A stretch of DNA of 43,174 nt from Bacteroidales bacterium (GCA_007132715.1 SLOE01000007.1:1-43174); one strand, 5' to 3'; counted from the stretch's first letter, positions 1 to 8,034 are shown. The notes: generated by a model from the letters alone, not told the origin. Numbers and translations: made by a program.

Positions 1-2
1 AA

Positions 3-614
3 AGGGAATGGACAGATACGATACCATTTTATAACTATTTTTCTCCTGCCGTGACGATCACTGCTCCTGAGGCATATATCGTGCCGCAGGCCTGGGGCGA
101 GGTTATTGAAAGGCTGGCCATGAACGGGGTTGATATCCGGTTTTTTGACAGAGACACCGTACTTGCCGTCGAGACATTGTATATTGATAAATTTGAGACA
201 GGCGGCCGGCCGAACCAGGGCCGGCACCTGGTTTCGGTTACCGGGAAGAGACGTGAAGAGACGTTCAGGCAGTTCTACCGGGGTGATGCATATGTCAGGG
301 TCAACCAGGAAGCCAACAACTATATCGTGCACATGCTGGAACCGCTTGCTCCTGCATCTTTTTTAAGGTGGGGCTTCTTTACTTCAGCCCTGGAGCCGGG
401 CGAGTTTTTCTGGATATGGAGTTTTGAGGATCATGCCCATGAACTGTTGCAAAGTGATCGGGCGTTGCGTGAAGCGCTGGAGGAGAGGGAAGCGGGCGAT
501 CCGGATTTTGCGGCCGATCACGCGGCCCGTTTGCAGTTTCTGTACGACCTGCTTGCCGGCCAGGCGACAGAGAGGGGCGCAAATCTCTATCCCGTGGCAA
601 GGGTGCTGAGATAG
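3..614 (+). CDS. M14-family metallocarboxypeptidase, C-terminal part (5' partial)
   Basis: The reading frame is open to the left edge of the window and ends at TAG 612-614, so this is the C-terminal ~203 residues of a longer gene. A GTG at 51 could be read as a start, but the residues before it (…PFYNYFSPA…) continue in frame and look like normal protein, so truncation by the window edge is the better reading. The visible part has the pattern of the region after the catalytic domain in large Bacteroidota M14 zinc carboxypeptidases (PEAYIVPQAW, then a Y/F/W-rich stretch ending in LYPVARVLR). The zinc ligands would lie upstream and cannot be checked. It precedes the metal-uptake modules on the same strand with a 158-bp gap, so it is probably separate. 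Family assignment is moderately confident; it rests on recognition of the C-terminal pattern only. Confidence 0.6.
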   Translation, partial: REWTDTIPFYNYFSPAVTITAPEAYIVPQAWGEVIERLAMNGVDIRFFDRDTVLAVETLYIDKFETGGRPNQGRHLVSVTGKRREETFRQFYRGDAYVRVNQEANNYIVHMLEPLAPASFLRWGFFTSALEPGEFFWIWSFEDHAHELLQSDRALREALEEREAGDPDFAADHAARLQFLYDLLAGQATERGANLYPVARVLR

Positions 615-692
615 GCAATGCATTGCCATGTTGAACATAAAACACCGGTTCACCGGCCCGGGACTTCAATATTTCCGAGGCAATACATTGTT
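614..692. promoter_or_regulatory. Repeated palindrome GGCAATGCATTGCC and a degenerate copy upstream of the first metal-uptake module
   Basis: A perfect 14-bp palindrome, GGCAATGCATTGCC, lies at 614-627 directly at the stop codon of the peptidase gene. A related sequence, GGCAATACATTGTT, lies at 679-692, about 80 bp before the histidine-rich protein gene. Half of the same motif (ATACATTGCC) recurs near 4101-4110, before the second receptor. The spacing and symmetry suit binding sites for a dimeric repressor, but no regulator is known for this motif here and chance cannot be excluded. Confidence 0.3.
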
Positions 693-772
693 TCGCCAGG
701 CGTTAATAAAAAGGCATGTCGGTCAGAACTTTTTGACCTCTGCGTTGTTTATAAGCAATATGTAAGTGCATT

Positions 773-1126
773 ATGAAGGGTCTGCTTTCTTTTATCCTGA
801 TTTTATCAACCCTGGCGTTGTTCTGGAACAACGCCGTTAACTGGCACTACCATCAGCTTCCCAACGGAATTGTAGTCGAGCATGCCCATCCGTACAACAA
901 ATCTGCTTCTTCTCCCGGTAACCCTTTTGAAAAGCACCACCACAGCGACTTTGAATACCTGATCCTTGACCTGGTTTATCATGGGACGTTGATTGTTTTG
1001 ATGGTGGTGCTGACACTTATCGTTTACAGGGAACTGCTGGACCATACCACCCTGTTAAGGCTACCCTCAGGTGTATATACCGGTTATTACCGGTTGCCTT
1101 TCCTTCGCGGGCCTCCCCGTATTTAA
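773..1126 (+). CDS. Short histidine-rich membrane protein, partner of ZnuD-like receptor (copy 1)
   Basis: The protein has 117 residues. Residues 1-22 form a hydrophobic signal or anchor segment. A periplasmic stretch follows that is rich in potential metal ligands: H25 and H27 (WHYH), H37 and H39 (EHAHP), and H55-H57 (KHHHSDFE). A second hydrophobic helix spans about 65-88, and the tail ends in LRGPP. The copy at 3747 keeps the same layout: xHxHQLPxG, EHAHP, HSDxE and a C-terminal LRxPP. It ends 143 bp before a TonB-dependent receptor of the ZnuD type, and the same gene order is repeated downstream. The likely role is handling of zinc or a similar metal in the periplasm, or sensing it, for the adjacent receptor. 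That role is inferred from histidine clusters and context; I recognise no named family. Confidence 0.75.
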   Translation: MKGLLSFILILSTLALFWNNAVNWHYHQLPNGIVVEHAHPYNKSASSPGNPFEKHHHSDFEYLILDLVYHGTLIVLMVVLTLIVYRELLDHTTLLRLPSGVYTGYYRLPFLRGPPRI

Positions 1127-1269
1127 ACATTACTTACCGGGATCTGTGCTTAACCTGCCTTGTGCGTTATCCGGCCGGGGTAACCACCACCGGTAAATCA
1201 GGATCCCGGTCTTCGCCGGAAATTAACCCGGCCATGTAAAATAAGTCCAACCAACAACATGAAATTTTT

Positions 1270-3498
1270 ATGAGAACGATTAATATTCTGATTGCAGCTT
1301 TTGCGCTGACAATGATTAATTTATATGCCTCAGATGAGGATCATACCGATGCCAATGTTTTCGGCCATGTCGTAAGCGCCGGAGACGGTGAGCATATACC
1401 TTTTATCAACGTGTTAATTGAGGGTACGAGGACAGGCACCATAACAGATGCTTCCGGTCACTACATACTGACCAACCTGCCAGAGGGGAGGCACACCCTG
1501 GTTGTCAGGGGTATGGGTTATGAAACCACCTCGGTGGAGTTTGATATCCGGGCCAACCAGACCATCGAAGTTGACGTTGAAGTACATTATACCGGAATTG
1601 ACCTGGAAGAGATCGTGATAACAGCTTCACCAACGGCAAGCGGATTCAGGTATCAGCCTGATATGGTCTATGTAGGCGAAATGCTCCAGAAACGAACTGA
1701 GGTGTCGTTTGGAGAAATGCTTAATCACTCACCCGGCATAGCCATGAGATCACTGGGGTCGTCTCCGGCACGGCCCGTAATAAGGGGCATGGACGGTGAC
1801 AGGATTCTTGTGCTTGAAAACGGCGAAAGAATGGGTGATGTTTCTGGAACATCGGCCGATCACTCCATTGCACTTGACCCCCTTGTGGCAAGCAGGGTAG
1901 AGGTGGTGCGCGGACCGGCCAGCCTGCTCTACGGATCGAGCGCGCTTGGAGGTGTCATTAATCTGATGACAACCGATATACCTGACAGGTGGGATGCCGG
2001 TTCATCGGGTGTCATGTCGCTTCAGGGTGCCACAATGAACCGTATGGGTGCGGGTTTCGGAAGGTATACGTGGGGTGGCGACGACCTGGCAGTGACGGGT
2101 AGGATCGCACACCGGCAATCCTCCGACATCAGGACCCCTGATGGTGTTCTGCCAGGTACCTCGATGAACAACTATGATGGTGCACTGGGACTTGGATTTG
2201 ACCGGGGTTCTGCAACGGGAGGGTTGAGTGTTTCCATGGCTGACCAGACTTATGAGATACCTGATAATATTGATGACCCTTATGAAGGAGTGGAAATACG
2301 TATGCAGAGACAGGCCCTGCAGGGCAGGATGAACTTCGTGAATGATGGTTTTCTGGACAGGGGGCAGGTCAGGTTCAACGCCAGCCGCATGTTCCAGCAG
2401 GAGATAGAGTACGAGTGGGAGGACGGAGTTATTGATGAGGATGTTGAGCTGGAATATGAGAAATATGCCTTCAGCTCCACCCTTACGATGCAGCATAAGC
2501 CATTCGAGTTCTTTGACAGGGGGGCCATAGGAGTGAATCTTCATGGTCACAGAATGGATGTCGGGGGCGATGAGGCATATACACCGGGAGAGTTGCGGGT
2601 CAATCTCGGTGTTTTCACCTTCCAGGAGATACCCCTTTCCAATAAAATGAGGTTGCAGGCCGGGTTAAGGTTCGATGTTCAACATACCGGGGCTCTCCCG
2701 AATGAACTGTTTCCCGGTATCAGCGAAAGCAGAAATGCATTCAACTACACCGGCTCAATCGGGTTTAATCACCGGCCTCTTGATGAGCTGGAAGTAGGTG
2801 GTCAGTTTGCACGTTCCCACAGGAATCCCTCTGTCGAGGAACTCTTCGCTGACGGACCGCATCTTGGTGCTGGTGTTTATGAAATTGGCAACCGCAATAT
2901 CAAGGACGAGGTGGGGCAGGGTGCCGACCTGTTCATCAGGTGGAATGACGGTATTTTTGACATTGAGCTTGCAGGATTTGTCAACTATTTCAGGAATTAT
3001 ATAATTTTTGAACCTACGGGAGATATCGATCCTGGATCGGGATACCCGGTATTCAGGTATATTGGTGATGAGGCCAGGCTCATGGGATTCGAGCTTTCCG
3101 GGTCTGTAAGGCTTCATGAGAATGTGGAACTGGGAGTCGGCACCGATTATGTTGACGGCCGCAGGTTCGCGAACGGCACGGAATACCTTCCTTTTATCCC
3201 GCCTTTCAGGTTCATGGCAGATTTGGAATATGATTTCGGGTCGGGATGGATAGGCGGAAGACTGGTATCGGCTGCAAGGCAGGGCAGGATTGCCCCTGAG
3301 GAAGAGGCGACAGATGGATATACGCTGCTTGGGTTTACCGCCGGCTACCGACTTACCGGTCACGGACGACATGTAATTATACTCAGGGTTGACAACATAC
3401 TGGATCAGAGGTACCGGGATCACCTGTCACGCGTTGCCGAAAGGAATTTTCCCATGCCGGGAAGAAACTTTACACTGGCGTACAGGTTGTTCTTCTGA
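1270..3498 (+). CDS. TonB-dependent receptor, ZnuD-like (copy 1), probable zinc uptake
   Basis: The product has 742 residues and is an outer-membrane receptor powered by TonB. A signal peptide (~1-20) is followed by a carboxypeptidase-regulatory-like domain (~30-110), typical of Bacteroidota receptors. The plug domain (~115-235) carries RPVIRGMDGDRILVLENG and EVVRGPASLLYGSSALGGVIN. The C-terminal beta-barrel ends in …TLAYRLFF with the usual terminal phenylalanine. The plug wording, including GDVSxTSADH, and the barrel motif ELFADGPHLGAGVYEIGN match the ZnuD zinc-receptor group rather than siderophore or SusC receptors. A strongly acidic stretch around residues 376-396 probably forms a surface loop. 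It lies 143 bp after the histidine-rich partner and is closely related to the receptor at 4495. Substrate zinc is an inference from family; cobalt, nickel or manganese are alternatives. Confidence 0.88.
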   Translation: MRTINILIAAFALTMINLYASDEDHTDANVFGHVVSAGDGEHIPFINVLIEGTRTGTITDASGHYILTNLPEGRHTLVVRGMGYETTSVEFDIRANQTIEVDVEVHYTGIDLEEIVITASPTASGFRYQPDMVYVGEMLQKRTEVSFGEMLNHSPGIAMRSLGSSPARPVIRGMDGDRILVLENGERMGDVSGTSADHSIALDPLVASRVEVVRGPASLLYGSSALGGVINLMTTDIPDRWDAGSSGVMSLQGATMNRMGAGFGRYTWGGDDLAVTGRIAHRQSSDIRTPDGVLPGTSMNNYDGALGLGFDRGSATGGLSVSMADQTYEIPDNIDDPYEGVEIRMQRQALQGRMNFVNDGFLDRGQVRFNASRMFQQEIEYEWEDGVIDEDVELEYEKYAFSSTLTMQHKPFEFFDRGAIGVNLHGHRMDVGGDEAYTPGELRVNLGVFTFQEIPLSNKMRLQAGLRFDVQHTGALPNELFPGISESRNAFNYTGSIGFNHRPLDELEVGGQFARSHRNPSVEELFADGPHLGAGVYEIGNRNIKDEVGQGADLFIRWNDGIFDIELAGFVNYFRNYIIFEPTGDIDPGSGYPVFRYIGDEARLMGFELSGSVRLHENVELGVGTDYVDGRRFANGTEYLPFIPPFRFMADLEYDFGSGWIGGRLVSAARQGRIAPEEEATDGYTLLGFTAGYRLTGHGRHVIILRVDNILDQRYRDHLSRVAERNFPMPGRNFTLAYRLFF

Positions 3499-3613
3499 AA
3501 CTGCATGAGTTACAGAACTCCGGAAGGCCTTTTATCCGGTTTTATTAATCCACAGAGCCCGGAGTTTTGATTTAGCAGGGTAGTTTAGAATTGCAATAAA
3601 TAAGCTGTATCTG

Positions 3614-3646
3614 AAGAGCAATTTCCAGGCGGGATTGCTCTTTTTA
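3614..3646 (+). terminator. Rho-independent terminator after receptor copy 1
   Basis: A perfect 9-bp stem, AAGAGCAAT (3614-3622) with ATTGCTCTT (3634-3642), has an 11-base loop and is followed by TTTATTG. It lies 116 bp beyond the receptor stop codon and separates the two metal-uptake modules. A second possible stem, AACTCCGG (3516-3523) with CCGGAGTT (3559-3566), lies between but has a 35-base loop and is less convincing. Confidence 0.75.
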
Positions 3647-3680
3647 TTGTTAAATTACTATAATTACCCAGTTTTAGGTA

Positions 3681-3711
3681 TTGACAGGGTGAATTTCTTA
3701 AATTACTTTTG
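3681..3711 (+). promoter_or_regulatory. Putative Bacteroidota promoter for the second metal-uptake module
   Basis: TACTTTTG at 3704-3711 matches the -7 consensus TAnnTTTG. A TTG at 3681-3683 lies 20 bases upstream, consistent with the -33 element. The start codon of the histidine-rich protein follows at 3747. It sits just after the terminator of the first module, so the second module probably has its own transcript. Confidence 0.5.
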
Positions 3712-3746
3712 CCGGTAACTGAACAATACTCTTCTATTGAATAATC

Positions 3747-4094
3747 ATGCTTAAAAAAGGGTCTGCTCTGCTGATGATCCTGCCGCTCGGTTTCGTGTTG
3801 TTCAACAACACGGCGAACCGGCATCAGCACCAGTTGCCCGGCGGCATGATCATAGAACATGCCCATCCTTTCAGCTCCTGTCGCAGTGAGAGCAACAGCC
3901 ATGATCACAGTGACCTTGAATTTCTGCTGTTCACCCTTTTATGTGATTTTCAAGTTACTGATGATGGATTTGCATATACCTCAGATTTTATCCCCGAATA
4001 TGCTACTGACCTGAAGTCCGGATATGTATTTGTTCCACATGCATCCGGGCTGCTCAGATGTTACCCGCTCAGGGCCCCACCCCTGATTTCATAA
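3747..4094 (+). CDS. Short histidine-rich membrane protein, partner of ZnuD-like receptor (copy 2)
   Basis: The protein has 115 residues and is a paralogue of the protein at 773. A hydrophobic N-terminal segment (~6-22) precedes the conserved ligand-rich block: H26 and H28 (RHQHQLPGG), H38 and H40 (EHAHP), C45, and H52 and H54 (SHDHSDLE). The C-terminus again ends in an LRxPP motif (LRAPPLIS). Unlike copy 1, the region after the histidine block is less hydrophobic and lacks an obvious second helix, so it may be anchored only at its N-terminus or be released into the periplasm. It is followed, after a 400-bp gap containing a duplicated leader element, by the second ZnuD-like receptor. A metal-binding role is inferred from conserved histidines and conserved pairing. 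Confidence 0.72.
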   Translation: MLKKGSALLMILPLGFVLFNNTANRHQHQLPGGMIIEHAHPFSSCRSESNSHDHSDLEFLLFTLLCDFQVTDDGFAYTSDFIPEYATDLKSGYVFVPHASGLLRCYPLRAPPLIS

Positions 4095-4230
4095 CCGGAA
4101 ATACATTGCCGTGACCCTTTTCTGGTCGGCAGACAAATAGCACACCAATATATTTCTGCAGGGGGATCAGGTACGGATAAGTGATACCTGTTAATCAACC
4201 AACAATTTACATCAATCATCCATGTGCCGA

Positions 4231-4488
4231 GTCACACAAAATACAATGAATTAAGCATGGATGATCCATGGATTGAAAAACAAAATAACCGTATCATGAA
4301 TTAGTAACGCATTGTGAAACAATTTGCTAACTATACTTTATACAGATGAAACCCGCATCAGACTACGTCAGACAAAATAACATGTATAAAGCATGGGGGT
4401 TCCATGGGAATTGAAAAGCAAAATATCCGAATCATGAATTTGTAACATATTGTAAAATAAATTGATAACCCTACTTTATACACATGAA
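4231..4488 (+). repeat. Two imperfect direct copies (~120 bp, period 136) in the leader of receptor copy 2
   Basis: Copy 1 runs from about 4231 to 4350 and copy 2 from 4367 to about 4488. Shared blocks in order are GTCAnACAAAATA, AAGCATGG…CCATGG, ATTGAAAA, ATCATGAATT, GTAAC, CATTGT or TATTGT, and ACTTTATACAnATGAA. Within copy 1, CATGGAT-G-ATCCATG (4256-4270) is a perfect 7-1-7 inverted repeat; copy 2 keeps CATGG…CCATG. The second copy ends at the receptor start codon. The TCAACCAACAA at 4195-4205 matches CCAACCAACAA just before the receptor 1 start, so the repeat pair appears inserted between an ancestral leader and the gene. This accounts for most of the 400-bp gap from 4095 to 4494. The rest shows only the inverted repeat CAGGTA/TACCTG around 4169-4190. 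Confidence 0.7.
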
Positions 4489-4494
4489 TTCAGG

Positions 4495-6729
4495 ATGAGA
4501 ACAATTTCAATATCAGCTATCTTACTTTTTATTTTCAATGTTTTATTTTGCTTTCCGCACTTTGATGGCTTTCCTTCGGGCGACGGTGTTGTACGCGGTA
4601 AAGTAACTACGAAGAATGAGGGTGAGACCGTGCCTTTTATAAATATCGTGGTTGACGGAACCAGGATAGGTGCTTTCAGTGATGCCGCAGGTAATTTTAA
4701 GATATCAAACGTTCCCGGGGGGAATAATACCCTTGTGGTAAAGGGCATGGGTTTTGAAGTCTCCAGAATAGATTTCAGTTTGGACGAGGGAGAGGAGATC
4801 GAACTTGATATTGAGGTCGAATATCGTGGTATTGACCTTGAGGAGATAGTGGTCACATCTTCACCTACGGCGCGTGGCTTCAGGTACCAGCCCGATAATG
4901 TTTATCTTGGCGAGGAGCTTCAGAAACGTGCAGAGATATCATTCGGAGAAATGCTTGACGGCGAGCCGGGCATCGCCATGAGGTCTATGGGGCCTACCCC
5001 AAGCCGGCCGGTGATTCGGGGACTTGATGGCGACCGGATACTTATCCTGCAGAATGGTGAACGGATGGGCGATGTTTCTGAAACCTCAGCAGGGCATGCC
5101 ATATCCCTTGACCCCCTGTCAGCGAACAGGGTTGAAGTGGTGCGCGGTCCTGCCAGCCTTCTTTACGGATCGAGTGCCATCGGGGGAGTGATAAACCTGA
5201 TGACGGCCGATATTCCTGATGGATGGGATCAGGGCGGATCGGGAGTGGTTTCGGCACAGGGAGCTTCCAACAACAATATGGGAGCCGGATTTGGACGGTA
5301 TACGTGGGGGGCTGAAAGCTGGGCCGCCAGCGGCCGTTTCGGCTACCGGAAATCCGGAGACGTAAGGTCGCCCGAAGGGGTTATTCCCAGCACCTACATG
5401 AATAACTATGATGGTTCCCTTGGTTTTGGCTTCAAAAACGGCAATACTAACGGAGGGTTCAACTTTGGCATGGGCAGCAATACATATGGTATTCCCGAAG
5501 AGCTTGATGATCCTTATGAGAGTGCGGAAGTGCGTATCAGGCAGCGGTTTATGCAAGGGCGAATGAATTTCAGTGTCAGTGATTTCTTTGACAGGGCCCA
5601 GCTGCGGATACACGGATCAAGATTTGTACAACAGGAGATTGAGATTGAAATAGAGGACGGAGAAGTTGAAGAGAATCTGGAAATTGAATTTGACAAGCTG
5701 AATGTAAGCTCAACCCTTACACTGCAGCACCGGCCTGTCGGGATATTCGACAGGGGAGCTTTCGGCCTCAGTCTTTATGGCAGGTTGATGGAGGTGAGCG
5801 GCGATGATGCTTTCACCCCCAATGAAGAGAGATATAATATCGGGGTGTTTACCTTCCAGGAAGTACCTCTAACTACCAGGATACGGCTGCAGGTTGGGGG
5901 GCGCCTTGATTTCCTCAGGGCTACTGCCCTTCCCAATGATTTCTCCGGCATGAATGAAAGCAGGGATGCATTCGTCTATTCGGGGTCAGTGGGAATGAAC
6001 TACCGGCCTGCCGGGACCATTGAGGTCGGGGGGCAGCTGGCAAGGTCGCATCGCTACCCGATGCTGGAGGAGCTGTTCGCCCATGGTCCTCATCTTTGCG
6101 CCGGACTGTACGAGATCGGGAACGTTAACCTTGATGATGAGATCGGATACGGAACTGACCTGTTCGCAAGGTGGGGCAACGGTGTGCTTAAAGCAGAGGT
6201 GGCAGGCTTCTGGAATTATTTTACAAACTACATTATTATGCAGCCAACCGGTGAAACAGATGCCGGATCGGGACTGACGGTTGTGGAGTACCAGGGAGAC
6301 CGGGCACGGCTTTACGGTGGCGAGGCTTCGGTATCGTGGAATGTGACGGGCGGACTGAGAACTGTAATGAGTGTTGACTACGTGAATGGCCGGCGTACAG
6401 GCAGCGAAAGCCATTATCTGCCGTTCATGCCCCCTTTCAGGTTCTCGGGAACAGCTGAATATGACTTTGGCAGCGGATGGATCGGGTCACGGGTGCGTGC
6501 CATATCGGCACAAAACCTTGTGGCTCCCGATGAAGAGGCTACCGAAGGTTATGTCCTTTTGGGGATAAATGCAGGTTACCGGCTCAACAGCAGCGGACAG
6601 CATATAATAATACTCAGGGTTGAGAACCTTCTTAATACAAATTACCGGGACCACCTTACCAGGATAGAGGAGAGAAACTTTCCCATGCCCGGAAGAAATT
6701 TCAACCTGGCTTACCGCTGGTTCTTCTGA
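4495..6729 (+). CDS. TonB-dependent receptor, ZnuD-like (copy 2), probable zinc uptake
   Basis: The product has 744 residues from ATG 4495. An in-frame TTG at 4462 would add 11 residues, but MRTISIS at 4495 matches MRTINIL of receptor 1 and begins a good signal peptide, so 4495 is preferred. The layout equals that of copy 1: signal peptide, carboxypeptidase-regulatory-like domain with VPFINIVVDGTRIGAFSDAAG, plug with RPVIRGLDGDRILILQNG and EVVRGPASLLYGSSAIGGVIN, and a barrel ending in …LAYRWFF. The ZnuD-type motif ELFAHGPHLCAGLYEIGN is present, here with an extra His and a Cys compared with copy 1. An acidic surface stretch (EIEIEIEDGEVEENLEIEF) is even more pronounced. The two receptors are similar along their whole length, so this is a tandem duplication with later divergence, perhaps to different affinity or metal range. 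Confidence 0.88.
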   Translation: MRTISISAILLFIFNVLFCFPHFDGFPSGDGVVRGKVTTKNEGETVPFINIVVDGTRIGAFSDAAGNFKISNVPGGNNTLVVKGMGFEVSRIDFSLDEGEEIELDIEVEYRGIDLEEIVVTSSPTARGFRYQPDNVYLGEELQKRAEISFGEMLDGEPGIAMRSMGPTPSRPVIRGLDGDRILILQNGERMGDVSETSAGHAISLDPLSANRVEVVRGPASLLYGSSAIGGVINLMTADIPDGWDQGGSGVVSAQGASNNNMGAGFGRYTWGAESWAASGRFGYRKSGDVRSPEGVIPSTYMNNYDGSLGFGFKNGNTNGGFNFGMGSNTYGIPEELDDPYESAEVRIRQRFMQGRMNFSVSDFFDRAQLRIHGSRFVQQEIEIEIEDGEVEENLEIEFDKLNVSSTLTLQHRPVGIFDRGAFGLSLYGRLMEVSGDDAFTPNEERYNIGVFTFQEVPLTTRIRLQVGGRLDFLRATALPNDFSGMNESRDAFVYSGSVGMNYRPAGTIEVGGQLARSHRYPMLEELFAHGPHLCAGLYEIGNVNLDDEIGYGTDLFARWGNGVLKAEVAGFWNYFTNYIIMQPTGETDAGSGLTVVEYQGDRARLYGGEASVSWNVTGGLRTVMSVDYVNGRRTGSESHYLPFMPPFRFSGTAEYDFGSGWIGSRVRAISAQNLVAPDEEATEGYVLLGINAGYRLNSSGQHIIILRVENLLNTNYRDHLTRIEERNFPMPGRNFNLAYRWFF

Positions 6730-6799
6730 GATTTTTGATTCTTATCCGGGTGACTGACCAGTCAGTGATAAAAAACTGGAAGGAAAGTATTGTTCAGAT

Positions 6800-6826
6800 C
6801 CGGGTGACTATTACCACCCGGTTTTT
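6800..6826 (+). terminator. Rho-independent terminator of receptor copy 2, overlapping the 3' end of ddl
   Basis: Stem CCGGGTG (6800-6806) pairs with CACCCGG (6815-6821) around an 8-base loop, followed by TTTTTC. The right arm encodes the last codons of ddl on the opposite strand, so the convergent genes share this DNA. On the minus strand no T-run follows, so it should act mainly on the receptor transcript. Confidence 0.75.
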
Positions 6827-7803
6827 CTATGTTCAATCGCATCTTCTATTGCCAGTGTAAAAAGCTCCTTTGTTTCCAGTCCTATTGCCTCTGCCTGCTG
6901 CGGTATGATACTTGTATCGGTCATTCCCGGTACCGTGTTTACTTCCAGGAACCATAATTTTCCCTCGCTGAGGATGTAATCAATCCTTACAATCCCATGG
7001 CAGTCAAGAATATCATAGATCATGGAGGATGTCTGCTGGCACTCCCTCGTGAGTTTTTCATCTATCCTTGCAGGAGTTATTTCATCAGCCTGCCTTTTGT
7101 ACTTGGCTTCAAAATCAAAAAACTCGTTCATGCTCACTATTTCGGTCAGCGGGAACAGTATCTCCCTTTCACTGCTCTTGAACACCCCGCCAGTCAGCTC
7201 GGTGCCTTCTATGAACTCCTCTATGATGACCTCCTTGTCTTCACGGAAAGCTTTAAGGATGGCATTTTTTAACCGGGATGCCTTGGTGACCCGGGTGACC
7301 CCGAAACTGGACCCACCGTTGTTGGGTTTTACAAAACAGGGCAGTCCGATCTCCGCAGCTATTTTTCCCGGGTCAAACCTGTACCCTTTCCTGACCAGCA
7401 TCGCCTTTGGTGAGATGATGCCGAAATTGTTCAGGAAGCCTTTGCATATGTATTTATTGAATGTGAGGGCAGAGGCGAGTACGCCGCAGGTGGTGTATGG
7501 CATGCCAATAAGGTCGAAATAGGCCTGAAGCTTTCCGTCTTCACCCGGAGTGCCGTGTATGGCCATGAAAACGCAGTCAAATTTTACCTTTTTCCCGTCC
7601 ACAATTACCGAGAAGTCGTTCTTGTCAACCACGGGTCCCGGTTCCTCAAGGGTGCCGGCTGTCCACCTGTCACCCTTCATGGTTATGAGGAAAGGGGTGT
7701 ACCGGGTTTTATCGAGCGATTTTCTGATGTTGGATGCGCTTTCTACCGATACGACATATTCTGATGAGTCGCCTCCTGCAACTATGGCAATGTTCTTCTT
7801 CAT
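6811..7803 (-). CDS. ddl: D-alanine--D-alanine ligase
   Basis: The product has 330 residues and makes the D-Ala-D-Ala dipeptide for peptidoglycan from two D-alanines and ATP, in the cytoplasm. The N-terminal substrate-binding part has the family loop HGTPGEDG (83-90). The ATP-grasp part has CFVKPNNGGSSFGV (~156-169), IIEEFIEG, and the C-terminal metal and substrate loop EVNTVPGMTDTS (from residue 287). Length is close to normal for the family. It is the last gene of a minus-strand envelope cluster (PASTA protein, T9SS protein, rluD, ddl) that is often seen together in Bacteroidota. A 205-bp gap with repeats separates it from rluD. The final codons overlap the terminator of the convergent receptor gene. 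Confidence 0.95.
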   Translation of the reverse strand: MKKNIAIVAGGDSSEYVVSVESASNIRKSLDKTRYTPFLITMKGDRWTAGTLEEPGPVVDKNDFSVIVDGKKVKFDCVFMAIHGTPGEDGKLQAYFDLIGMPYTTCGVLASALTFNKYICKGFLNNFGIISPKAMLVRKGYRFDPGKIAAEIGLPCFVKPNNGGSSFGVTRVTKASRLKNAILKAFREDKEVIIEEFIEGTELTGGVFKSSEREILFPLTEIVSMNEFFDFEAKYKRQADEITPARIDEKLTRECQQTSSMIYDILDCHGIVRIDYILSEGKLWFLEVNTVPGMTDTSIIPQQAEAIGLETKELFTLAIEDAIEHRKTGW

Positions 7804-7880
7804 AGGGAAGTTCAGTAAGTGGTTGTTATTCTATGGCAAATATAAAAAAACAGGATCATTCAGAAACCAGGTTTATGGTT

Positions 7881-8034
7881 CCTCCCTGCCCCTGGTGCAC
7901 TATCATGTTTGTGTACAAGGGCATACCTGCAGCAACTGCCTCATGTTTATTTCCTGCCAGGGGCGCATCATTGTGCTTTTAAACAAAGGGATACATGCAG
8001 TACCTGCCTCATGTTTCCTCCCTGCTGCCCGTGT
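7881..8034 (-). repeat. Imperfect 68-bp tandem repeat between rluD and ddl, carrying two tiny ORFs
   Basis: Two full units (7881-7948 and 7949-8016) and a partial third (from 8017, inside the end of rluD) keep an exact 68-bp period. On the minus strand each full unit has a purine-rich stretch, then AAACATGAGGCAG. These start tiny reading frames of 14 codons (7968-8012, MRQVLHVSLCLKAQ) and 13 codons (7903-7944, MRQLLQVCPCTQT). The first ATG overlaps the rluD stop codon as ATGA. The repeat probably arose by duplication of the rluD 3' junction. Whether the peptides are made is unknown. Confidence 0.65.

Noticed and set aside
51-614. Complete 187-residue gene starting at GTG 51
   Set aside because: The frame is open to the window edge with plausible protein sequence before the GTG, so it is a truncated longer gene.
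2002-2550. 182-residue - strand frame inside receptor copy 1
   Set aside because: Shadow of the receptor coding frame; no signal, motif or start context.
4462-4494. TTG start adding 11 residues to receptor copy 2
   Set aside because: The paralogue begins at the equivalent of ATG 4495, and the signal peptide is better from there.
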